A stretch of DNA of 64,000 nucleotides from Allomyces arbusculus. Taxonomy: Eukaryota > Blastocladiomycota > Blastocladiomycetes > Blastocladiales > Blastocladiaceae. The notes under the pieces are model-generated. The model was given only the letters and a program-made list of their open reading frames with translations. It was not told the origin of the DNA and did no database searches. Below, piece after piece: positions 1 through 13,297 of this stretch. Position 1 is the first letter of the stretch. The number at the start of each line of letters is the position of its first letter. Both the position numbers and the translations under genes were made by a program. The stretch is from assembly GCA_027604705.1 (NCBI GenBank), contig JADHYV010000075.1:1-64000 (forward strand), written 5' to 3'.

Positions 1-292
1 GCGCGGAACGGCGACGCACGACAACGACAGCAACGCCATTGCTTTTGCCGCTCTTTTCCATGGTGCAGCGCGACGTGCACGTGTGTGCGTTGAAACAAAG
101 CAAACCTGTCAGCTTCCTCCCAGCAGATCCGATGACACCCCATTGCAGGAGCACAAGCCGCAGTGCCGTATCCCGTCGCCCGGCCGGCGAGAGGCACCAG
201 CAACGCCATTGCACGGCGAGCGGCGCATGAAGAACGGCAGGCGCGGCGATCACACCGAGAAGCGTGGGCAGCAGGGTCGTGACGCGTCCCAT
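1..292 (-). CDS. Possible secreted-protein gene, 5' part only, runs off left edge
   Basis: An ATG at 292 opens a reading frame that stays open to the window edge (97 codons). The first ~25 residues (MGRVTTLLPTLLGVIAAP...) look like a signal peptide: a short basic start, a hydrophobic stretch and small residues. What follows is Cys/Trp/Arg-rich and resembles no family I know; an intron could begin just after the signal segment. It could also be a chance open frame in GC-rich DNA. Confidence 0.3.
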   Translation of the reverse strand, partial: MGRVTTLLPTLLGVIAAPAVLHAPLAVQWRCWCLSPAGRRDTALRLVLLQWGVIGSAGRKLTGLLCFNAHTCTSRCTMEKSGKSNGVAVVVVRRRSA

Positions 293-1328
293 TGCCGCTC
301 CTGACTCTTGAATGCTGTTTGCCGGGATCGTTTTGATCCAAACTGGAGGCTGAGGGTAGTGCTTGCAGAGCATTTGAGAGCGGGCGAGGCGACTGGCCGG
401 CTTGGGTTGCAACAAGTGGAAGAGGGATGGCGCCGGGCACTATGGCGCTGAATTCGTGTGAGGTCATGCGCACTTCCGTAGTCTGTCAGTGGCCGTGGAA
501 ATGTATCAGCAGCTTGGCGCCAAATCAATTGCTGCAAAGACAGCATGCGATACGAGGCTTAAAACTGACGGACCGACGCTTTTCATGGGTTGCGACGACC
601 TGGCGCTGCGAGGGTTGATGGTCAGAGAATGAGTTATCACAATGCAAGATATCAAATCAGCGCAAGTCGTGATGCTTTCTTCAAAGTTCGCGAACAACTA
701 GACATGAAGGAAGACAGTCAACAAAATGCATCAATCCAATGAGATCCTTCTAGTGCAGCGTGACGCTCCACAGCAGTGCTGCCATTCAAGAGCCCATTGT
801 TAAGAACCTCACATGTATGATCCATGGGTCTGAAAGAAACAGCCACGTGAGCACAGACCGCCAGGCCAAAGAGAGCGAATAAAGCGCAGTCTCCTCTGCA
901 TTCCTAGCGCGAATGATGATGTGGTATACAAAAGACGACGCGCTTACGTGTCGAAGATCCCGATTGCGTCCCACTTGCATTTTGCTCCATCTGTGAGACT
1001 CGAAACCAGATCGAAACCCGGCCATACTTTCTGCTTCAACCATCCACTCGCGCCGCACGGCCCTGAGCACCGGTGAACACGAGCTACCCACCCATTCCAT
1101 CTCTGAGGATGCCGATCTTCGGGTGCACGCGCATCGACACGAGTTTGCAAGGAGTAATCTAAGCTGGACCACAGGCGGCTCCTACATACGCCGGCCCCAT
1201 GCGGATACGCGGAGCGTCCTTGGTTCCAACCAATTCGGTCGTCCTTCGAATTATCCTTCCACAAAACCGCCCACTAACCTCCACTCCCGAGACTCCCGCG
1301 CACCCCCACCGCGCACCTCGTCCCGTGC
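293..1328. other. Intergenic, no gene recognised
   Basis: I see no convincing coding block on either strand. The stretch at about 485-570 contains the words gcttggcgccaa and cagcatgcg, faintly resembling the dispersed repeat at 15.3, 17.9 and 20.6 kb, but too weakly to call. The last part is the 3' flank of the WD40 gene. Confidence 0.4.
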
Positions 1329-3607
<2,279 letters not shown>

Positions 3608-4355
3608 TTAGTGCTGGGCACGACGCGACTCCGAGATGATCGTCGAGAGCTCCTCGACCTTGCTCTTGGCGCGCGAGAGGGTCCCGAGCTACAAGATGTG
3701 ACAAAGAATAAGTGAGCCAACTGTTCCGAGACACCAACGAGTTCGAAAACAAAGCTGTGCGTACCCGCTTCTTGGCGAGCTTGCGGGCACGCTTGTCCTT
3801 GGAGTTCTTGAGCAATTCCATGACACGCTTCTCGTAGGGGGCGAAGCCCGACACCTCGCGGACGAGCGAGCGGACGAACTTGGTGCGCTTCGACTGGACC
3901 TGTATCATGGGCACAATCGAGACAGGAGGACATTAGCGAATGAACAAATGGTGGTGAATGACGGTCATTCAGTCGGGGCTGCAATGCCCGTCGTCGCTCG
4001 TCGTGCTTGAAATCGCCAAAGAGTCGCTCAATCAAGCAAGAGTGGCCGCCCGGTGCGTGGCCAACAGGCGGTCAGGCCTCGGACGGCAGCAATATGCCGC
4101 AGAAGCCCGTACGAGCGCCCCGGGACGGCGGGATCGGCCCGCGTAAGCGACAGCGAGCGCCGCAGCCTCCGTGCGGACGTTGGAGCGAGCGAAAACGAGC
4201 GAAAACGAGCGAACGAGCGAGCGGGAGCAGCGGCACCGACGGAATGAGCGGGTATTGGCGGCGAGGAGGACACATACGCCCTTGCGCGACACCTGCTTCT
4301 CCTTGAGAGCGCGCTTGGTGGTGGGGTAACCCTTGTTGAGACCGACGTAGACCAT
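3608..4355 (-). CDS. RPL36: Large-subunit ribosomal protein eL36
   Basis: Component of the cytosolic 60S ribosomal subunit. Exons 4355-4278, 3899-3765 and 3688-3608 join in phase to 97 aa (family ~100-105). Diagnostic blocks are [12 protein letters not shown] at the N terminus, [20 protein letters not shown] in the centre, then [17 protein letters not shown], and the C-terminal helix [19 protein letters not shown]. The ATG at 4355 has a good context (caccATGG). It gives an N terminus a few residues shorter than in yeast or human, so a further 5' exon is possible but not needed. The first intron is long for this window (378 nt) and holds a short GAGCGAAAAC-type tandem repeat. Confidence 0.93.
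4185..4223. repeat. Short tandem repeat (gagcgaaaac / gagcgaac units)
   Basis: Inside eL36 intron 1, units of gagcgaaaac repeat two to three times and then shorten to gagcgaac and gagc. Direct reading; a simple slippage repeat. Confidence 0.7.
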
Positions 4356-4645
4356 GGTGGCGACGACGATGTGGTCGATGTTGGAAAGGAGGAGCCTTGG
4401 ATGTCGCGGTGCGCCTTTGCGATGCATTCGTTGCCCAGCTAGCGGGCAACGGCTCGGGCCGTCCGCTCTTGTCTGGCGACCGATCACGTGCCTATCAGGG
4501 CCATCGTAAATTGTGCATTCAGGGGCGTGCACGGCCTGTCACACCCATCCACACGCATTTATCACGGCAGATCATTCACTTCATTTCATTCTTCCACTAT
4601 CAGTCTCCCGCACCGAGCGCAAGTCACTGCCTCCTTACTCACCCA

Positions 4646-7600
4646 CTACGTTTCCCCCGACCCCATGATCTGCTCCTCGTCCTCGGGGATCACCGGCCGT
4701 GTGCGCAAGATCGCGCGCAGCGGCGGCACCGCTCCTGTCCCCGCCGCAGTCGCGCCCTCCAGCGCCGTACTCGACCCCATATCCAATCCCTTTCCGTCAC
4801 CCATCACCGCTGCGTCCGGAGCTGGTGCCGCACCCATCTCCACCCTATCCTTACCCGATCTGGGCCGGGACGACCCGGGCCGCGACGACCCGGGCCGCGA
4901 CAGCCCTCCCGCGCGCGCCGCACTCGACGGGCGCGACACCTGCCGCACGGGCATCATCATCGCCAACCCGGCCCCGACCGGCGGAACTCCATCGAGTTCC
5001 GGCGGTTCGGGCACGACCTGCAACATCGCGCGTGTCGCGGCGCGGCGCTGGCACGCGGCAATGACGAGCACGAGTCCAAGACTGATTGCGAGTGTCGCGC
5101 CCGTGGTCACGAGCGACGTCGAGAAATCGAGCGGTAGTCCGTAGACCCGAATTGTATACGTCGTATCAAGCCGGCAATACGACACCCCTTGCGTGACATT
5201 GGCCGTCGACACGGTGATTTGAAACACGTACTCGGCCGGGTCCGGGAAGGTTGGGAAGACGGAGGCGCACGGGGACGTCCCGGAACAGACCCACGAGACG
5301 GCGTTGGTCGATGCGTTGTAAATGTAGAGTCCGTTGCCGAGCGCCGGGACGCCGTCGGCCGACGGGGTCCAGGTCATGGTGTTGATGGACGCGAGCGTGG
5401 TGTCGGGAAAGGCCGTGACAAGGTCGCTCTTGAGGCCGCCGCCGACGAGTTGCAAAGTGTAAGGGCCCGTGTAGTTGGAGCTGGTGCCCGTGACGCTGTC
5501 GACCAGCTGGAAGGTCGGCGTATAGTCGACTTCGTAGTAGAAGCACGGCAGCGACGGGTCTGGGTCGACGCACTGCATGGTTGTCGGCGGGGTCACGGAC
5601 AGCGAGTACATGGGCGCGCACCCAGAGTAGACTATCAGCGGTGGCAGGGCGCCGTCGAGGTCGAGACACGCTTGCCCGTTGGTCATGGTCATGGTCAATA
5701 CCGTGGCTGCGGCCGTCTCGCCAGGGAACTGCTGCAACGGGTAGGCGCCCTTGTCGATGACCGTGACCTATTGCGAGTGAAGAAACTGGATCAGCAATCT
5801 CGTCGACCTGAGGGCCCCCTCGACAGTCGTGTGCTTGCAACGTACCGTGAACACGACGCGGTTCTCGAGCGGCACCTCCTTCCTCGCAACCACGACCCTC
5901 ACCCAACTGCTCGTCGACTCGTGCACCATCAACTGCGCCGCCGCAAGCGACACGCCCGCCGCCGGGGTCACGTCCACGGTCCAGGTATACTGCTGCTGGT
6001 AATCCAGGTAAACCGCTTTTGGCAGCTGCGACGCAACGCTATTCGCGCCAATCGCAAACGCCACGGCCGCGCGCGGAATCTGCCGCGTGTACTGTGGGTC
6101 GACAGACCCGCGCACGAGAATCGACGAGTAGGGGCACGCAGAAGTGGGATGTGCACCCGGATTGGCCGTAGCCCAGGCGGCGAGAATGGCCGACGACCAG
6201 AGCGCCAGCAGGTCGAGGTCGGTCCGGACAAGGCCGGTGCCGGGGATCGCCGAGAGGAGGAACGGCTGATCGATCGAGTCGTATTGAATCGCAATGGTCG
6301 TGTCGGGGACGACGGTCAGTGGGAGGACCAGGGGCGACGTGTTGGCGCCGCTGTACAGCTACGTTCGCATTCGCGAAAGCGGTGAGCATCGTGAACGACG
6401 TGCGAATCACGCGGAGCGGAAGATACCTCGTTGTCGCTCGTCAGGTACGCGTACCGGTACCCCTGAGAGCTCGAATCAAAGCTCGTGATCATGGTCGGGC
6501 TCGGGTACGACTGCAGCAATGTCCACGACGAGCCGTCGTTGGGACTAGACCAACATGTGCGCGTGAGTGCTGAAATATCCCGAGAGCGAGCCGCCCGCAG
6601 CAAGTACCTCTGCAGAAATGCCGATCCAAACACAAAGAGGTCCTTGGACGGCAGCTGCGAGTACCAAATGCTCGTGAGCGTGAGCGGGCGCGTGCCGCTC
6701 GCCGTGATGCTCGCGTCCGAGAAAATGACGCCCGTGCCATTGATGACCAACCCGGATGCCGTCGACGGCGAATCTAACACGCGAACGCAGTCAGAACACA
6801 CATCCCTCTACCACACCAGTGCGAGAAGAAAATTAAGCGTACAGAGCGGCATCGTTGTTGGGAACTGAAACTCGACGGACCACACGCCCGAGTGCAGCGT
6901 GATGACCGAATACGCGCCGTTGATCTCGGCCAAGATCGCCATATCGCCGCACGCCTGCTCCGAGAAATCGGCATCGACAATAGTCAAGCCCGCCGCGTAG
7001 GACCCGAGGTACTGCGCGAGCGTGCGTCCGGAACTGTCGGCCACAACGGCGGGAGCGCCCAACTCGTCAATGGTCCAGATTTGCGACGCGCTGATGCCCA
7101 TGACGCCGTGGCAGTTGGGCAGGACGGCCGACCCGTGCCTGCGCACAACGAGTTTCGGGACGCACGAGCTGAGCACGACTTGGCTCGTGCCCGTAGAAAT
7201 CTGGAGTGACAAGAGGCGCGTGGGTTGGGGGAAATGTCAAAAGTGGCTCGGTCGGGAGTGTGGCAAACGCACCGTGTGGACGACGACGCCCTTGGACGTG
7301 GCAAAAATTGCATAGTTGGCGAGCAAACTCGAGTCGAGCATCATCATTCCCGCGTACCCCGCGCACACAACCGGACTGCTCGCCAGCGAGGTCCACGACG
7401 GGGTCACTTGCATGGTCGACTTCCACTCATTGAGCGACACGGCGACGGTGCCGTTAATCACGGCCATTTCGGTCGAGAGCGAGAGCGTTGGCGGCGACGA
7501 GGATGGAAACGATGTCAATGCCGACAGCGTGCCCAGCGACGACTATAGCAATCATCGGGTACGTCAAGATCCGCTCGCGACCCGGAGACGCAGCGGAGAA

Positions 7601-8323
7601 CGGACCCGTGGTGTACTCGGCGTCCCCGTGATGAGCCCAGTCACCAGCAGCGAAATGGTTTGCGGCTCGTTCATGCCGCTCGTGACGAGCACGGGCGGCA
7701 CAAACGTGTCGGCCTCGACCGTGACCTGCGCGAGACCCGCGGTGGTGGACGTGCTTGCGTTGAATGCCCATGTGCCGCTGGTCGAGTTGAAGCCTGGTGG
7801 AGGGAGCGAGATCAGTAAGAAACGGTCACACCGGGTCCTGGGAGAGAGAGAGGATTCGGCGCACTGTTTCGAACTGTGACGGCATCGGTCCAGTTGGAGC
7901 GAGATGAGAGCAGGTCGTTGACCGTCGCGAGCGTCGGGCACCCGCCCATCGCATGGAGCTCGCTCGCGCACGCCGTGCAGACGGTTCCCGTCTAATGCAT
8001 TTCCGTGGTCAGTCACTCGCCATTGGGGAAATGCATGTACAGCAAGCTGTACCTGCGTCGACACGATCTGAACAAGCAGCGTCACGTCGGTGCTGGGCAG
8101 CAGGATCGGGTAAAGTGCTGGCGCTGCCGCAGGGGTGCTTCCTTGAACCAAAACGGACCTGTCCCATCGGAGACCCCTTTGCAGATGAGCACATGGTCAA
8201 AGAGCGCTGTATTTGACCATGTAATTGATGCTACCATTGGTACATTGGTGCCCTGCTCGGGCGCACTGTTGCGCCCAACGCCAAATGTCCATGAATCGCA
8301 ACGAGCAGCGAGACGACGATCAT
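4646..8323 (-). CDS. CATSPERB: CatSper channel auxiliary subunit, beta-like (single-pass membrane protein)
   Basis: Predicted extracellular accessory subunit of the CatSper flagellar calcium channel. Exons by eye: 8323-8244, 8176-8053, 7991-7832, 7793-7606, 7542-7273, 7200-6843, 6773-6427, 6358-5846 and 5767-4646. They join in phase to 1053 aa (human CATSPERB ~1116). Residues 1-20 (MIVVSLLVAIHGHLALGA) are a signal peptide. The ectodomain carries Asn-X-Ser/Thr sites. The C-terminal ectodomain matches the CatSper beta/gamma/delta/epsilon family: YSGCAPMYSL, then DPDPSLPCFYY, PTFQLVDSVTG, YTLQLVGGG, SWVCSG and SYCRLDTTYTIRVYGLPLDF. A transmembrane helix follows at ~895-918 (LVTTGATLAISLGLVLVIAA), then a ~130-aa basic/Pro/Ser tail with RPGSS repeats. 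Exons 1-2 are the least certain: their acceptor (aaag) is weak. Which CatSper paralogue it is cannot be settled by eye. Confidence 0.8.
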
Positions 8324-9060
8324 CGCGGAATGGTTCAACAGGATGCGACGTGGTGGAACTCGCAAGGGCTCTCGTATTGGTCGCCGGCGAGAAGGCACAT
8401 TTATACCGCAAGGGCTGGCCGGCAAAGCTGGTCGAGCTCGCACAGGTCGTTGTGGTTGGGTGCTGCACTTCGAGTCGCGAGCAGTTGGTGTTCCTGCAGC
8501 GGGGTCCTGCATCGACTGGCTCGTAAACTCCATCGCGGACTGCTCTGGTCCTGCATCGTCGAATTCATGGTCGTTGCAGCAGGTCATTGCGATCACCAAC
8601 TTCTCTTCAACGGCGTTGGTTGCCGCGCGAGACGCCAGCGTTGAGCTCGACGACTTGGCTCTCTTGGCTTTCGAGGATCAGGCGATCAGCGGCGACACCA
8701 CGCGTGGTGATGGGTGTGGCAGGCCGCCCACAAGGTCAAATTTAGCGCACATCGCTACGAAAAACATCGCGGAAAAGGGGAACAAGCCCTGTTCGCGCAC
8801 CCCTCACATGACGCGCGCCAAATTCATTTGCTGCCCCAAATCATTTGGAGTTGGCTCTGGGTGCTGAGTGCTGCTGCAGGCTGCAACCACAAGCCGGCGT
8901 GCAGCAGCCGATGAACGCGGGGGTGAGGCGAAGTGCGCCGGAGTCGCCGCTGGCGCCCTTCTAGGCTCTCCTGCGCCGGCCATAAATCTTGCCGCCCACC
9001 CGCGCCGTCCTGCTCCAGTTCTCCATCCTCCCGAACGCCATCTCTGCACCTTCGACCGCC
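8324..9060. promoter_or_regulatory. Divergent upstream region between CatSper-beta-like and EF-hand genes
   Basis: About 740 nt separate two start codons that point away from each other. A TATA-like word (cataaat, ~8982) lies ~80 nt before the EF-hand ATG. No coding block is evident. Shared control of the two calcium-related genes is an inference from position only. Confidence 0.4.
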
Positions 9061-9854
9061 ATGGTACCGGCCCCGCCCAACTTGCTGCAATCGATGCCGG
9101 ACCGTTGCTGCCGCTGCCGCTGCCGCCTCGGCTGCCCACTGCCCGCCGCCCGCAGCATCGAGATGGCGCCAACTGTACTCGACCATCGGAGATGCTGACC
9201 GACCGACTTGGCCGTACCCCGACCACGAATGTCTAGACGCACATCGACGAGCACACCCAGCAGCTGAAGGAGGCGTTTGCCAAGTTCGACACGAGTACGT
9301 TATCTCCTGGCCCCCCTCCGCTTGCGTGAGCGCAGCTCTTCGCCCCTTCACTTCGGGCCTGACCGACCCCGTCACTCCCCGCTCTCACCCTTTAGACAAC
9401 GAGGGCACGATTACGGCGGCCAAGCTCTCGGCGGTGATGCGCTCGGTGGGCATGAATGCGTCCGACGCCGAGGTGCAGGAGATGGTGACGCGCGTGTCGC
9501 CGACCGGCTCGGTCTCGCTCGACCAGTACCTGCAGCTGATGCACTCGATGGAGGATGTCGACTGCGAGGCCGGCATCAAGGAGCTCTACCACACGCTCGA
9601 CCCGGAGCACAAGGGCTCGATCACGCCGTCCGAGTTCCGGTACGCGCTCGACTCGGTCGGGCTCAAGTTCACGCAGGACGAGGTCGATGAGATGCTCGTT
9701 GCCGCCGACGTTGATGGTGACGGTCTCATTAACTACGAGGAGTTCGTCAAGGGTACGTTAATTGATTACATGCATGCCCGGGTGCCGAGGGCTCGTGATG
9801 CTGACGTTTGGGTTGACGCCGATGCTAGTGCTCGTGACCCTGGGCCGCCCGTAG
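9061..9854 (+). CDS. Calmodulin-like EF-hand protein
   Basis: Four-EF-hand calcium sensor of the calmodulin superfamily. Proposed exons: 9061-9063 (ATG alone), 9237-9294, 9396-9752 and 9829-9854, in phase, ~147 aa, as in calmodulin (149). It begins THIDEHTQQLKEAFAKFDTN, like calmodulin's first helix, and has the linker AVMRSVGMNASDAEVQEMV. Only the fourth loop, DVDGDGLINYEE, is canonical. Loop 1 (DTNNEGTITAAK) ends in Lys instead of Glu, loop 2 is degenerate (SPTGSVSLDQ), and loop 3 (DPEHKGSITPSE) is partly intact. So it probably binds few calcium ions and is not calmodulin itself. The ATG-only first exon and the last exon (ending VLVTLGRP) are inferred from splice sites and phase; calmodulin's usual MMTAK-type ending is absent. 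Confidence 0.75.
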
Positions 9855-10204
9855 ACTACTTGTCGGTGGAAGGTTTTGCTCGTTTGCTTTGCTTGCCGGG
9901 ATGGCTGTTCTCGCTCGGTCGGGTTGCGTCCTTGACCCGTGTCGATGTGGTTTTGGTTGATACAGGTACACAATACGTTTTGCCTTTACAGTTGCATTCA
10001 ACAAATATGCAATCCGGCGCCGAAACAAGTGAGAGGCAAACACTTGGTCCCTCCACCAGCCTGCACTCCAGTATTCCATCCAGTCTTGCAAGTCCTGCAC
10101 CAAGCCCATGCCAGCTTCAAGGAGCTAAGGCGTGCAATGCCTTCAAGCATCACCACAAACCTGAAGACAAAATCTGCCTCCATCCCATTCTTGATTCAAA
10201 TATT
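9855..10204. other. Intergenic, nothing recognised
   Basis: 3' flank of the EF-hand gene, poorer in GC than the coding DNA. Long open frames pass through on the + strand but show no family resemblance. Confidence 0.35.
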
Positions 10205-10700
10205 ATCGTACACTGCGCCACGCCTTCTGCATCCAGCTTGGCGAGCTTGGTGTTGTGGAACAGCATCTGGGAGTGTCACTCCACTCTTTGGCCATCTTGA
10301 TGCCCATAAACACTGCCATGGTACCTCCCCATCCCCCGCCCTGAGGGGCGCCAATCTTTGGCATTCACACCTGATGCCAATCATGATGACACTGTTCTGC
10401 AGCAGCAAATTGTTTGTCAGGTTTGTGTTGGCTGCACCGCTTTCAAATTACAAAACCATCAAGAGGTCAAGGGTTTGTTTCTGGACAAGACTAATCAAGA
10501 AGTATATGCGGATATGCTCAAGGCACTCGATCGTTTTGACCCAGCATCATGTCCATGCTGTGACGCCAAAGATCAACTCCCATGTTGGGAGTGGATGCCA
10601 GCAGTTTTGCACCAATATTATCATGGTTTGGCAAATGGTCTCAATGACTTGCTGGTTTGATGTGATGGGTTCGATTCCCAAAAGCGACTTTTTGACACCA
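10205..10700 (-). pseudogene. Decayed second copy of the LYS1 3' half
   Basis: The + strand at 10208-10308 aligns base by base with the end of LYS1 (11370-11460). Both share the words ccagct(c/t)ggcgagctt, gtggaacagc and ttggccat. On the minus strand one frame reads QMLFHNTKLAKLDAEGVAQ against EALFHSKLAELDADRAAQA of LYS1. A second matching patch, 10595-10690, lines up with LYS1 11790-11880 at nearly the same offset (about 1.17-1.2 kb). Frames are broken and many C/G positions have become T/A, so this is an old, AT-drifted relic. The middle third is too diverged to align by eye. Confidence 0.6.
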
Positions 10701-11366
10701 GAGCTTTCATGTACACATGTGAAAGTCGAACGGGAAGTCCTCAATTTGCTCTTGGACAGAACTCAGGTCCTCTGATGTGCTATGGTTAGGGTGGAAAAGG
10801 GTTCCACCACAACAGGCATGGCAAGCGGCATTTTTGCTAGGAAACAAGAAGCGCAGCAACACGACAACCATCAAGCACGACGCGCGTCGCGCCCGCTGAC
10901 AGGGGCGGCGGCGGCAACGAGAGCGGATGCGGGCCGCGCCGCATAACAGCACGACGGCCTGGGCGAGGTCGTGCTCTGTGAACGTGGCCGCGCTCCAGTG
11001 CAGAGCGGGGCCGAGCGCCAGTGCATAGCACCAATATGATGTGCGGTTCCACATCATCCTTGCCCGAATAAGTCACTCATTCTTGAATAGGTTTCTCGCG
11101 AGACAACTCACACTCGATCGTAAGCGAAAAGACACTCATTACGTAATTGCCCTGAGTTCGATCCCCTGGTGGGAATTGATTACCATGACGGTCAAGTGCA
11201 CCTTGCCGTGTTTTTGGCATTTTGTGATTATTTGGAAGAAGGAGCAAGGGGCAGAAAGCTCTTGCCGTGGATCAAACCAAGTCAAAACTCGCGATAAGGA
11301 GACAAGATCCAAGACATGTCAAAAAGATATCGCTATAATTCGTTTTTAATTCTCCACCCCAATACT
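10701..11366. other. Intergenic between LYS1 relic and LYS1
   Basis: GC-poor relative to neighbours in its second half. No coding block recognised. It may hold more unreadable debris of the LYS1 duplication. Confidence 0.35.
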
Positions 11367-12740
<1,374 letters not shown>

Positions 12741-13297
12741 GTTCGCGGGGCCGTCGTGGGTTGGAAGCGCGCGCGTGCATGGGGGACTGATCAAGGGCGG
12801 CGACGGATCAAGGAACAAGTCGCGGCGGATGGCAGCGGTGGCGGTGGTTGGGGACGGGCATCAAATCTCGGCCGACGTGGCAAGCATGGTCCATCGCATC
12901 GCTGCCCGCCCAAACACGCGGGCCGCGCACCACCGTCGAGTCGTGCGCGCTGGTCGCCCGGCCCGCCGCGGTGTGCATGGTCGGCGACGCGCTCGACGCC
13001 GCCTTGGTGGAAGCCAACCAGAAGAGCAGCCGGCGAAACAGACCGGATCGAAACAGCGCATCCATCTCCTCCCATCATCAGATTTCCGTTCTGGCAGGGA
13101 CCGACGTGACTGTGGCGATCTTTCGCGGTCACGTTGCACGCGCGTTGCCCGCAAAGCAAAGATGACAGAATATTTCAAGTAGATTGCACGCAATGACGCT
13201 TGGATATCTCCATTTCTACACGCTCCCTCCTCTCCAATCGCTGCTCCTTGGGTAAATACAAACCGCCCGCCACAAATCGCTCTTTCCCCTGCTCTGC
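12741..13297. other. Intergenic, LYS1 upstream and 3' flank of surface-protein gene
   Basis: Long overlapping open frames exist because of high GC, but none shows a domain. Nothing else was recognised. Confidence 0.4.

Noticed and set aside
10660-10680. gggttcgattccc, resembling a tRNA T-arm
   Set aside because: No acceptor or D-arm partner is found at tRNA spacing, and the stretch aligns with LYS1 sequence (gagcgggatccc), so it is part of the LYS1 relic.
11150-11175. gagttcgatcccctgg, B-box-like
   Set aside because: No pairing acceptor ends within 70-95 nt; isolated resemblance.
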